Assembly (NCBI RefSeq): GCF_020085105.1
Contig: NC_058056.1
Location: 16,239,429-16,303,428, forward strand
Reading direction: 5' to 3'
Length of the DNA: 64,000 nucleotides
Source: Siniperca chuatsi
Lineage: Eukaryota; Chordata; Actinopteri; Centrarchiformes; Sinipercidae
The notes below the pieces were generated by a model that worked only from the letters and a program-made list of their open reading frames with translations, was not told the origin of the DNA and made no database searches. Position numbers and translations under genes: made by a program. Below are positions 24,450-36,364 of this stretch, in pieces. Each line of letters opens with the position of its first letter. The stretch's first letter is position 1.

Positions 24450-26264
24450 GTCTCCAGAAATCTGTGTAAATGCAATGAGCCAAATTAATCCTGGGTCAAG
24501 GGCAAGACTTGGGGTGTGTTCAGGAGAGTGCAAAGTCTCAGACTTGTCAGGAAAATAATTTCTAAAAAAATAAATAAAAAAAACACAAAAAAATTGTTTT
24601 AACATTTATGATCTTGGATACAGGGTGACTTTCATGTTATTACAATTTATCAATAAACAGGGGATGTCGCTGTGTGCAAAACAAGTTATCATGGTTATGT
24701 GGTTGTTTATAGTCTTAAGACTTTTCACTATCCTGAGTTAACACTTGCAGCTCTCAGCTTGCATGAGGTAGAAGCCCAGAAACCTGTATATAGGCAGTTG
24801 ACAGATGTTTCAACATTGCACATAAGACAGACAATAACCATACCAATTTCCCCACAGAAATCAATTGAATGACATCTTGTAAAAACAGTGAAAACTACTG
24901 GGTTTGTGTCCATGTGGCAGTATTTTCCATTCTGGTTTGTCCTGGGTTAAGAAGTTTGTGCAAATGGAGCCAAGTTCACTTGCTAACGCCTGTATCTCAG
25001 CCTTCTTGGTCCCTGCTGGTGCAGAAGCCTGGTCTGCTTTGGTCTCTAAATTACATGTTAGCTTACCTTCTCACTGCTGACTTCAGCACAGGCTAGATAG
25101 CTGATACACGTGTTCCATCAGAGTGAGCCCCGGTTTCCGGTGGCTGACCAATGAACAAGTATGCCACCTATAGCATTTTGTTTCTTGACACTTTGACAGC
25201 ACATAGTGACACTAAGGTAAATACTCCAATTATCAAGTTAATGGCCACCCCAACCATTACTTCCAATTTGTTTGTATCGACAGATACTGAGGCATTAACT
25301 TGTGCAGAGCAGCAATCTAACTACTCTCTGTTCACATGAAGTTACCGAATCCGGCAACGCTGGACTAAGCAAAACGTGGACGGCAATCTTCTGTTTTGGC
25401 CTAACATTAACTTAGCCAACGTTAGCCTAAAGATATCGTGCAACCTTTTATCTTGTAGTGTCTGCTAATCAATCTCATATCGTTAACGTTAAGCACGTGC
25501 TTTCTCTGTGGTTAAAAACATTTGACAAGTTAAAATTAACTGTAAGCCTCTCGTGCTTTACTTTAAATCTGTAACATTAACAAATTTCTGGGGATACATT
25601 ATTTTATCCGATGTTGATGATAATGTTAGATTTAGCGGGGAGAGACTGACTCGCACACGTTGAGCTAGCTAGCGGGCTAGTTTGCACAGCTAATGTTACA
25701 GCAATCGAGCGAACTAGGGACCTTCATCGGGACAATAACATGACGCGCTAGTATTCATTTTCTATGAATGCATCTGCATTTACTATTTTAGTGAGTAAGA
25801 AGCATGTCAGTTAGTACAGCAGTAACGCAGGATCGCAAATTATTGCTAAGTTAACTGGCTTTGGCCAGCTAGCTGCTGTTAGCATACGATGACAATGAGC
25901 ATGTCAATTCCATGATCTGTCAAAATAGGCTAGCTTAAGCTAGCATGCTAATTCGAACGGAATTTCAGTGAGGCCATTGTTACAACGTCATTTGTCGGTT
26001 CGGTCTTCACCACTTGACAAAATATGTCTTTAAATTTTAATTAGATTCAACGAGGCCTTGAAAGCTAGAGGTTTAGCCTGCTGGATGCGTGGTTTGTCAA
26101 CGTGCCGCCATATAGGAAGAGTCCATTTTCAAAAAGCCGGTCTGGAGAACTCGTTCCCAACCACCACCAGTTTCCACATTGTTTGAAACAGCACCACACG
26201 ATTCAGACTTTTTAGCAATCAATTAAGCAACAATCACGTGACCAATTAGTAGCATTCGCCCTAC

Positions 26265-26395
26265 CTGCCGCTGGATCACCAACGTGTATGGTGTTGATTA
26301 TTTAGGAAGATAAATGTGATATTTAAAAGACAGAAAAAGTGTAAAACTCCCGGCACTGATCCGGCTTCAGTCATTCACTCTTGATGATGTAAAAT
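26265..26395 (-). other. syncrip: Probable syncrip 5' untranslated exon and promoter edge
   Basis: A good donor (GGCAG/GTAGGG) sits at 26265 on the minus strand and would splice to the acceptor at 24461, just before the start codon. The upstream limit is placed at a YY1-like GGCAGCCATTTT around 26391-26402, a motif often found at start sites of housekeeping genes. The exact TSS is inferred. Confidence 0.5.
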
Positions 26396-29300
26396 GGCTG
26401 CCACGTTCACGCCTCGAGTTTTGTCTCGTCGATGGGGTTTCTTGGACAACCCTGCACGGGCTTGCCTTGTATGCATTTTACAGAGGAGCAGCAGGTCATC
26501 CACAGCATCTATCATAATTTCTAACGATGAGTAATTTCACGACAACAGTACAGTTTATTTGACCGATACAAGTATTGGCTAATAGAACATAAACAAAACG
26601 TTGAGACTAAAAGCCAGAACTGAACGTAAATTCAAAAGTAAATAAAAATGAACTAAAACAATGAATTCTAACAATGAAATCATTTAGCCTATTATTAATA
26701 ATGTACTAATACTCTACTACCACCACCACCAATAATAATAATACATTTTAAATATGGTCAGAATTCTCAGACAAAATGTTATCAAGTCCACATATATTTA
26801 AATATAAAACTACATCTGGGACCTTAACAGACCAACACTTGTGGTCTACTTCATACCTTAAAGTATTTTAGCAGAGTGCAGAGTGCTGGACTGGGAGTAG
26901 TGAGGTAGATCCCACTTTCCACCACACTGTGTCACTCTTCTCAATATTTATCACTCATCTACATGAACAAAAGAATATGTCTCGAGAGTGTGTGTGTATA
27001 GAAAACAATATGATTTGTTTGATACAACAGATTATGATATGATTTGTCATCATGCATGCATTACAAACTGGATCAGAATAAAAAATTGCTACATGTGTCT
27101 TAGTTTGTAGAAAATCTAGTTTGCAAGCAATAGTATTTGTTCTCAATATCTTACTATGGATTGACAGCAAGTTGTCAGTTGAATTTCAAGTAAAAAAACT
27201 GGCCAAATCCTACTTGTTGGTATCTTTTTAAATTACTATTTCTGGGTTCACATATTTGAAGTCCAAGGTTAATACATGACTTCCTATCAGTAAGTGTCAT
27301 TTGAAAATTACTTGTGTCAGTGTTGATCCTTGAAAATACTTTGCAATACAAATACTTTGCAGTGACAATACAATGCAGGTATGAATTTGGGATTGGGTTA
27401 TCTGCTATCTTCATCACAGCTAGGGTGAATCTTGGCCTTAATGTTTGGCTCATGGCTGAAATAATAAAATTTTAGCAGGTAACTGACTCCAACAACCCCC
27501 ACAGGTATAGAGCCTTAACAGCTGGATGAGGATGATGGCTGGAAGATTTGGAGGAATAACTTAAACAGCTGCTGAGGAATAGAGCTACAGAATGATTTCC
27601 TGGCACATTTTCTCAATCAGTAATAATGTTTCATAGACAGAATCCAAGGTCTGTTGCAAGTTGTTTCATAAAGAAATGCAACTTACTTAAACACAAACAT
27701 TTTGAATGATACAAGACAAAACAAAAAAGAACAATGGCAAAGTGTCGCACAAAGATTAAGAAAGAATAAATTAAATTTAAAATATTATCAAAACAGAAAA
27801 TATATCCAGAGAAAGATAATAAAACAAATACTTTCAGTTTAAAACTTTGCTAATAAGCTTTGTCTTCTTGTCTAATCATCCACAGACTGTTACAGACCAG
27901 GAAACTCTACAGATGGAGTCCATAATAATGTCTATTTTGAATTTATGGGACTACAATAAGTTTATTGCTCATGCCTCTGAAGGCTCCTCAGAGAACAAAC
28001 CTTTAACATAGTTTAGACAGATATTTTAGTACAAAACAATTGGCTCAGAAAGTTTTGCATTCAGCTTTAAAACTAATAGCTACGACTGTAGAAGAGGTCA
28101 TCTGTAAGTTTTCAGGTATTAGCCAAAACTCTGTCTGTAGAATTTGTGATCCCAAACTGCTGGAACTCTAAAAGAAACCTTATTTTGCCATAAAAAGTCA
28201 AAAGAAGATCCAGTTTCTGAAGTCAGCATTATTTATAGAGGCACAGCTCCTTAGATAGAAATAACAGAAAAAGGGAAATTTATAGTTGGTTTTGAATCTA
28301 AATTGAAAACTGGGTACCCAAGATGGGCATGGATGGGATGACAAGAGCACTGTTCATTGTTCCAAGAGGATTATGCCAAAACCCTTATTTGTTAATTAAT
28401 ACCAAGATTCTCAGGTATAAAGGCTCCAGGAAATAATAAGTATTTAGGTTTCAATTTGACATATTACATTGAAAATGTTCAGTTTGAGGAGTGAACAAGG
28501 TCTTTATTGACATCAAATTGCCTCTTTAGCCCAGACTAAATATAGCATTCCATATCAAAATTATATAGTGGTAGGTTTTTGGTTGTTATTGTTATTGTTT
28601 TTAATTTCATCAATATGACCATTAATATGACCTTAGATATGCATTCTTATGAAAACGTTATTGTTTTATGTTTGTCTGTTTCTGACGATATCTGCTTTGT
28701 TTCTAGTGATATACAGTCATTATAATTATAAGAGCCTCTGATAACCAGCAGAACCACTATATTATGGCTCCGCTACAAACTCTTGAATGAGATAAGGGCC
28801 ATAATTGTTCCTGTATTGCAGATCTCTCATGCCACCGTGTGGAGAGAGTGTCTCTGTGTACTCATCAACGACAGCAAAATGATCTGAGCTCCTGAACAAC
28901 TTAACAAAACCTCTGTTCATCACTTCCAGTCTTTTGTATTCCTGTTTGCAATGCACCATTCTTGTACTGATGTATAAGATAAGAGAGGATAAGAGTGTAT
29001 GCCCGCATGCATGATGTTAAATTGCTTAGATAAAATGTTACACTTATATCCCATCAAAATGGTGCTTTGCTTTTAAGGAAAAAAGAAATAATTTAGAATA
29101 ATGGAAAGAAAGAAATGTTTGTATAGATGCAGCAAATAAGATGGATGGTTGAATGTGGAGTGGGGTGCAACATTTTTAAATTTGCAAAAGGCAAGCATAC
29201 ATGGCATCTTCTGGTTAGTTTATTCGACCAAATATACTTTAAATATACCCAAATCCCTCAGTTTAGCTGTGTTGAACTGGGAATGAGCCAGGATCATAAA

Positions 29301-30839
29301 TATGCCCGGACTTGATGGCTTTCATTCTCATTTTCAATCATCTTTCTCTTAACTGCTACACTAAACATTGTCATTAGCTTCATAACCAAGAAAACTACAG
29401 GTCTCAGCTAATTACTTAATTTGTTGTCTGGTGTCACTGACTTGTTGGTGGTTATCTTGTTGATGCCTTCTAGAGCACCTTGGCTTTGAACTGTGCAGAG
29501 CCTGGCTGAGAATAGACCTGACCTGCTAACCTCACTGTGCCTCCTGTGCTCTCTCCTATACAGCAACAGTGACAGTGTTGACACCGGAGCCCCTGAGAAT
29601 ATATCTGACTAGTGTTTCACAGAGCATGACCATGTAGGCTACGCCATTCACTCCACACCTGGGGCTTTCTACATCTCTGTGGTTCTCATCCTCATCCAGC
29701 CAGATCAATGTAGCATACAAAAAGAGAGTCTGAGCATCCTGGCCTTGAAAGAAACTCAGCACCACTCCTTTGTTTCATACATCAGGAGGCTGTGAAGCAG
29801 GTCAATAAGAAAATCCAAATATAGAAAAAGGAAGACAACTTCAAACTGATCCTCTGTGCCTCTATTCTCACCTGATTGCCTTTTTATGTCAATGAACTGT
29901 CGTAAATATCTCATAACATCTCATCTTTAGTATCTTAAACTCATTAGTCCAGTCCATGATGATTTCAAGCAGTTATTTTAGACAGTGTTGGAAATAACCA
30001 AGTCTGATGTTGAGAGTCTTTATGCTAGAAAGTGTATTTTTCAGTAAGCATGGATAGGCCGATGTACTCAAATAAGGTGTGTCAATTATATTTGATAGAC
30101 AGGACACTTTGTTTGATGTCAATAAAATTACATATGGCCAAAGCAATAGCACACAATGCAACAGCCATTGACATCAGTCTTATCAGCAGGAATGACAATT
30201 AGTACGACTTATTATAGGATTTACAATACAATGTTACAATTTGTTGAAGAAGGGTACAAATGATTTAATCTAAATAAAACAACCTTTAAACAGCTCTGTG
30301 ACTGAACATTTTGTCTTCCGCACTCATTGAATTACGAGTCTTAGGCAAAGGATTTATCACCAGCACAACCAAGGACACAGGACATGGGTACTCAAGTAAA
30401 CAGACGGATGAAATACAAAATAAATACATATTCATCCTTGAGATTTCAGATGTTGGAGGCAGACAGATGGATACCTCTTAACAACTATCAAATATCTCTA
30501 CATTTATTCATAACTTCTTCCATCCATCCCCCAGTTTTGAAGGAGCCACGGTGCTGAAATGAGTTTTGCCTCAATATATAGTGTAAAATTATGGGAGGAA
30601 AGAATACACCCACAGTAAATAATAATTGTTGTTATGTTTTAAAGTTTTGTTAAAATGTATTATTATTATTAATATTTTCTAAATAAAATGTGTTATATAT
30701 TTTTAATGCTAACATATATGGCATTCCAGTATAGAGCTAAAATTCACTGGTCTGATACAAGACTGTATTTGCATTAATATATGTACAGTATCCAATGTTA
30801 AACTGCATTATGATTTCATTGATGATGATGGTGATATGG

Positions 30840-31133
30840 TTAGTGTGCAGATTTTCTTTGACTGAGTCTATGAAATATCAAAAATAGTGAAAAAATGACC
30901 ATCAGAGTACCAGACGACATCTTCAAATGTCTTGTTTTGTCTGACCAAAAGTCCAAAACCTGGCAAAACGATTTTCATTTAACAACATAACAGAGAAAAG
31001 CAACACATCTTCACATTTGAGAAGCTGAAACCACAGAATTTTTGGCTTTTTTTCAAACGTTTTTGCTTTGAAAATAACTGAAATGATTTATCAGCCATCA
31101 AACAATTGACTAATCGACTAATCGTTTCAACCC
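30840..31133. mobile_element. hAT-like MITE, family B copy 1
   Basis: It shares GACATCTTCAAAT, a GAGTCTA-AAAT-TCA-AAA block and GAGAAAAGCA-CACAT with the copy at 36421-36720 in the same order. The right end carries AATCGACTAATCGTTTCAAC. The left boundary is approximate. The hAT assignment is from memory of the family. Confidence 0.7.
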
Positions 31134-31534
31134 AAGGAAGCTCTCAAATGATTTATTTCAATCCTCTTCATTTCAGAACCATCACAACTGAGGTATGTCT
31201 ATCTGGAAATCAAAGAAAATGTTATTTACACCTATTTCATCAGATTTTTATAGTTTTTTGGGGAAAATACAGATCATGTCATTGTTAAGGGAAACATCTA
31301 ATGCCTTCTGGTTTAAATGTTGAAGAATATAAAAAAAAAGTTTAAATTTTATGATGCTATTCTTTGGGGGACTGAAAAAACAAGTGTATCCAACAACTTC
31401 AATGAGTTTGTGACTCCTAGAGTTGCTTTAGAAAGTGATACTCTTCATAATTCAAGAACACATTTAGGCCACTTACAGTCAACAAATAGTCTTTCTGCAG
31501 CAAACCAAAATGGGCCAAGAAAAGCCCAAACTAA

Positions 31535-31542
31535 TGACCTTT
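31535..31542 (+). promoter_or_regulatory. Nuclear-receptor half-site upstream of cga
   Basis: TGACCTTT about 290 bases before the inferred cga start site resembles the SF-1 binding gonadotrope-specific element (TGACCTTG) of mammalian CGA promoters. Sequence resemblance only. Confidence 0.25.
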
Positions 31543-31792
31543 CCTTTGCTGTGACATGACAAATAATAACAACCCCCACAGTTACCAAGTAACAAAAACC
31601 CAGGGATTAAATGCAGCATCACAGTCATGGTGGAAGGATGATGTAAGTATGTTTTGACTTTCCACTGTTTGTTCTTATCATTTTGTGCTTTACAGGGATT
31701 GTGAGAAAGGTTACAAAGTGGGCAGTGAGATCATTGATAAGGCTGGTAGGTTTCACTTAATCCAGGAAGTCACCACAGACAGCGGGGCACGG

Positions 31793-31800
31793 CTATATAT
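31793..31800 (+). promoter_or_regulatory. cga: TATA box of cga
   Basis: TATATAT in the context GGCTATATATCG, the only clear TATA box at a gene start in the window. It predicts transcription from about 31822-31830, about 30 bases before the 5' exon ATG. A tissue-restricted TATA promoter suits a pituitary hormone gene. Confidence 0.7.
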
Positions 31801-31984
31801 CGACCTGAAGTGAAGCAGAGGTCCTCAATAAAAAGCCGTCCTGTACAGAGGCACAATGAAGGGGACACTTTCTCTCAACGTGGTAATCCTCTATCTCTGT
31901 GGCTTACTCGTGCTATGATTTAACAGATTTGTGATTGACCATTTTCTTTTATCTCTGTATTATTAGGTAACTGCTGCAACCAAG

Positions 31985-33132
31985 ATGGGCGCAGTGAAAT
32001 CAGCCGGACTGTCTCTTCTTCTGGTGTCTTTTCTTCTTTACGTAGCTGATTCTTACCCCAACACTGACTTATCAAACAGTAAGATTTGTTTATAATAAAA
32101 GTACTAATATATTAAGTACTCTCCTCCCACTTACTATAAAGGCATCTACTTGATCATATTTAGACAATAAATCAAATGTAAATGTAATGTGAGTACAACC
32201 AAGGATTTCCTTCAGTGAGTTAGCACCATCTGCTTTTATTTATCTCTATTCACAAAGATTGTACACTGTACTTTCAGTCTCAGATCTCAACTGTTACTGG
32301 CACTGTATCACAAGCTGTCCATGATCAGTACCTTTTGATTCTGGTTGTAAAACTTGTATTGTTTTTCTCCAGTGGGCTGTGAGGAGTGCACACTGAGAAA
32401 GAACAGTATTTTCTCGAGGGTGTACCAGTGCATGGGCTGCTGCTTCTCCAGAGCGTACCCAACACCTCTCAAGGCCATGAAGACAATGACAATCCCAAAG
32501 AACATCACCTCAGAGGCAACGTGCTGTGTCGCCAAGCACAGCTACGAGGTACAGGTAAAGACACAAGACATGTCAGGCCAACTTTTCTTAAAATACTGTA
32601 CATTGTAGATGTTACAGTAAGTAACGATGCATACTGTGTAATCACCACTGAAGCCTCATATTAGCTTCAGATAAACTTTTGAGTACATTTTTGCACAAAA
32701 CAAGGTGTGTATAGATTTTGTCCCCCATCACTTACATTGTAATCACATCAGACAGGGAATGTCCAGTATGAACAGTAAGAATGATTACAGCAAGCAAAAC
32801 CTGTTTCGGTGTTCATATGGGCACTTGACTATTGTTTTAAGACAATTGTGAACCAATCCTCTAATTCTTTTACTTAAGTAGGACTTTAAATGCAGTACTT
32901 CTGGTTTCTGTTAGTGCAAAGGTGTTTAGAAGTGCAGGTGTTTTTCGACTCCTCACACTGCTAAAAAGAGCATTTCATCATACATGTTTGCTGCTGTAGA
33001 TTGATGTGACTTTGTTAATATTCACTCTTGTTTCTTCCTCATCTGATCCTTTTTCAGACAGAGGTGGCCGGCATAAGGGTGAGAAACCATACAGACTGCC
33101 ACTGCAGCACCTGCTATTTTCATAAGATATGA
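31985..33132 (+). CDS. cga: Glycoprotein hormone alpha subunit (common GTH/TSH alpha)
   Basis: Shared alpha subunit that pairs with FSH-beta, LH-beta or TSH-beta in the pituitary and is secreted. It has a signal peptide ([20 protein letters not shown]..), ten cysteines in the cystine-knot pattern (GCEEC, QCMGCC, TCC, CHCSTC), and two N-glycosylation sites (NIT, NHT). Exons: 31985-32078, 32373-32548 and 33058-33132, preceded by a 5' exon ending at 31886 and the untranslated start of exon 2 at 31967. The family-typical reading (HSYETEVAG) needs the donor at 32548, giving 114 aa. A second, stronger donor at 32554 adds Val-Gln (116 aa). The loop before the QCMGCC motif (IFSRVYQC) is about three residues shorter than in other fish, as I recall them. 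The upstream ATG at 31856 is in frame through the splice. Confidence 0.97.
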
Positions 33133-33345
33133 CAGATGGGAACTGGAGACCATTCTGCAGCACTCAGCTTGGCAACAAATTGTGTTTCTTTTAATATGCA
33201 CAAGCTCTTGCTCTTGTCTGTTTTTAAATGTATGTTCTTTTGTTGCAGGATAATATTTTTGTAGCAATTCTGTGTATGTGATGTGTAATTAGTCTACATT
33301 TTTTGCATTGATAGATGTGTATGATTAATTGTAGAATGAAAAGCA

Positions 33346-33351
33346 ATTAAA
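33346..33351 (+). terminator. cga: Candidate cga poly(A) signal
   Basis: ATTAAA about 215 bases after the cga stop codon, the first usable hexamer downstream. Confidence 0.55.
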
Positions 33352-34543
33352 ATGTGCACCCAGATGTTGCATTTTCATGATTGTGTCTTACACTGAAATG
33401 CATGGGATTGTGGTGTGTGTGTGTGTGTGTGCGTGCATGAGTATGTGAAGGGAGCAATTTTTTGAGTGTGTTACAAATTGCTTAACATAAGTTGCTTTGG
33501 ATAAATGTGTCTGCTAAATTAATGCAGTGTAAGGAATACTAACACAAGTAACTGTCTGAAAATGAAAATTGACTGTGAGGTTGATCATGGGCTTGCGCCA
33601 TTACAAACCTGATTCTCCAATCAGAATTGGCAGCCAAAACTTATGTCAAGTAGCCAATACACAACAGAACTGAAACTGAAGCCAACATCGGAGAGAAGTC
33701 ATTAAAGTGCTCAAAACGAAAAAAAGAAAAATTATGGTAATTTTAACCTCTACAATTCCATGACAACTGAGAAAGCTGAAGCTGAAGATTGTGTGGTATG
33801 ATCAAATACTCAACAGCTCCGGAATTTAAATAATTTTGAAATGAAATGCTTATTAAATGCCCATTTCTTGTATGTGTGGAAGTGAAGTTAGCCGTAGCGC
33901 ACATCATAGTGAGTACTATACAGTAACCTGTGATGTTTCAGCATTTATAAACATAATCATAACGCTTTTATGACACTTATATAGTAAGTTACATGTTGCC
34001 TTTTAGGTCAGGTGATTAAACAGGCCTACAAGTCTTTCAGCTGACTGACCCCTGTTAGTGCTGAAGTGTCCCTGACCAAGTCACACTGAGTCAGGGGTGT
34101 TGTTGGAGCTGACTCTGACGTGCACTCTGACCACCACACTGAGGGACAAGAAAGACAAGAATATCTTGCCATGGAGATATTGGACGTTGGTTAAAACTTT
34201 TGTGAAAATCTAATAAAATTTGCTTCATGGTGGAGGCTGTTTGTCTACTGATGGAGGTCATTGCTGACATGCAGTATCTGTACATGGATAGTATAGCATT
34301 GAGCATGTCCAGGGAAAATACAGGAGTCCAATCATAGCTGAGATTAGCTCATGAGCAAACATTTCACGTCCAGCCTGTGTGCAGAGTGTCATTCTGTGTC
34401 ACTGTAAGGTCATGGATGCTTTGTTGACATCAGGGGTGTATGTGTATGTGGAGCACACTGTGTGCTCTCCCCCATGCGTGCGCGTGCGTGTGCGAGTCTG
34501 GCAGCGTAACATCTGTGCGTACGCGGTCGTGATTGTTGTGAAG
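33352..34543. other. cga-znf292 intergenic region and znf292 promoter
   Basis: It contains a short (TG)n run at 33413-33430, a repeat tail at 33490-33535, and from about 34340 a CpG-richer stretch that should hold the znf292 promoter and 5' UTR. No other gene seen. Confidence 0.6.
33490..33535 (+). mobile_element. Tail of a teleost interspersed repeat
   Basis: AAGTTGCTTTGGATAAATGT followed by GTCTGCTAAAT is a widespread 3' tail of short interspersed elements in fish, from memory. The body of the element is not recognisable. Confidence 0.5.
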
Positions 34544-34550
34544 ATGGCGG
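34541..34550 (+). promoter_or_regulatory. znf292: YY1-like motif over the znf292 start codon
   Basis: AAGATGGCGG is the YY1 consensus and contains the initiator ATG itself, an arrangement common in TATA-less vertebrate promoters. Confidence 0.45.
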
Positions 34551-36287
34551 AGGGGGAGACAGAGAAGGAATATGACACACGGAAAGCTATCGAGGAGCTC
34601 CGAGAGCGGTTCCAGGGTTTGACCACAGCTTTGAAAGAGAGCTTGCAGTCTCCGCTGGAAGCCTCCCTGCATTTCTGCCAGGAGTTTTGCCAGGTTAGCC
34701 CGTTCTCCTGCTGCTCATCCCGGGCAGCCTGCAGCCCCTCTGGCTTCCTGGCCGAGGATGCGCGTTTACGTTTGCTACAACAATGTAGCTAAGGAGCTAG
34801 CTGCCTAGCTAACTGCCTGGAATTTCAAGATGGGGAAAAAAACTCCTCCGTGGTTTTCAGCCATTCTCCCAATGATGTTTGTTTGTGGCTTGACCTTATT
34901 TGCAAAGTCTGACTCTCCATGCGGCGAGAAGCCACAGCAATGTATGCGCACCGTGCATGTATTACTCGTATTTTCCAGGCCATATAGCTAATAGCAGATG
35001 GATGTTGCTAGCTGGTATGCAGGGTCCCCCTGTCCTGTGCAGTGGTCATGCTGTGCAAAAAATGGATAGCTACGTTAGCGAGATTTTACAGGGCGATTGC
35101 ATTGATATGCGCTGAATGATATGATTGTATTCCACGTAGAAAATATAATTCACACGTTATAACACAGCATCTCCATGCTTGTTTAAGTTTTAGCTTGGTG
35201 TAAAAAGGGGCTACTTTTGTGAAGCTGTTTTATCGTACGGAAAGATCAATGGTTTTTTTTAAGGTGCTAGCCCAGGCCTTGTGCACTAATTAATCCAGCT
35301 AACCACATCAGCGGAGATGTTCATTATAGTCATATAGCCAGCACCAGAAAAAAACATGTTAAATTGATGTCAATTTTATGGCAACCGATCTGCCTGCAGC
35401 TGGCTGAGGCAGTGATTTAAAAAGGGAAAGTGTGGCAGTGGTCACTGACTCCATTACACATCCTCCTCATTAATTTGCCCTGACCAAGTAAATATCACGC
35501 GAGGTCTCCATTTACCTGATATACCCTTTGATACTGCAAAGATTGCTGTCATTGCACCAAATTAATGTGGGATTATTGGTTTATTTCTATCATAAATTAA
35601 CCGGCAGTGAGGAATTCATTCAACTTTAAAGTTATTTGAGGAAAAAGGGGGACGAGCCTCGGACTGACTGTATGCTGTAGTTGTGTGCAGTTTAAGTCAT
35701 GATGGAGATTTTTCTCATAAGAGTAACTTACAACTGCAGGAATAATGGAGTCATTCAGGATGAAATGGATCTGCATGAATATTGTGTGTGTGGAAGAAAT
35801 GGAGGGACTTTTCAGAGATGAAGGTTTGGCGTTTACTGGAGCTGAGTGAAAGGAAAAAAAGAGAGGGAGGATTAAAATGGCTTTTTTTTGCAGAGCCACA
35901 CATATGTTGGTGCTTCGTTGTCTTAGGTGTCTACATCTTGACTGAATTATGTAATCAGTACATAATAACATAATAAATATTGATCCAAATGCCGTTTTTT
36001 TCATCCTTGATAGTTTCTGATGTTTTTTTCTTCATCTAAAAGTAAGCTGTAGCTTTGTCAAAGCAAACCACAAAACTAATAGTTTACTATTTTTTCTACA
36101 TCATCTTTGTATTGAGGCCTAGTAAAGAGGAATGAGATCTTTTTTTCTCTCTAAACACATTTGCTTTTTGATACAGTCAGCACAAAATGATTTTGAAGCC
36201 TACATTTTGTCTTTTACTACCATACGATAAGCAGAATTTATCTCTATGTAATGACACCTATACACCTGCTTTGGTACACTGAGCTAA

Positions 36288-36364
<77 letters not shown>

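Larger units (their letters stand above)
26403..31790. other. Large syncrip-cga intergenic interval without a recognisable gene
   Basis: AT-rich, with one MITE copy near 30840-31133. No HTR1E-like receptor frame is present, although that gene lies here in human. Two minus-strand frames look somewhat protein-like but are unidentified: 28762-28959 (contains RSSDHFAVVDEYTETL) and 29556-29765 (contains IWLDEDENHRDVESPRCG). I looked for a C/D-box snoRNA matching the SNHG5 host gene found near human SYNCRIP and saw none. Confidence 0.6.

Noticed and set aside
26403-31790. snoRNA host gene like human SNHG5 near syncrip
   Set aside because: No paired C box (RUGAUGA) and D box (CUGA) with a recognisable U50 guide could be found by eye.
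34379-34543. In-frame N-terminal extension of znf292 from an ATG at 34412
   Set aside because: The frame is open, but it is driven by GT-rich promoter sequence, and the human protein starts at the position matching 34544 (MAEGETEKE against MADEEAEQE).
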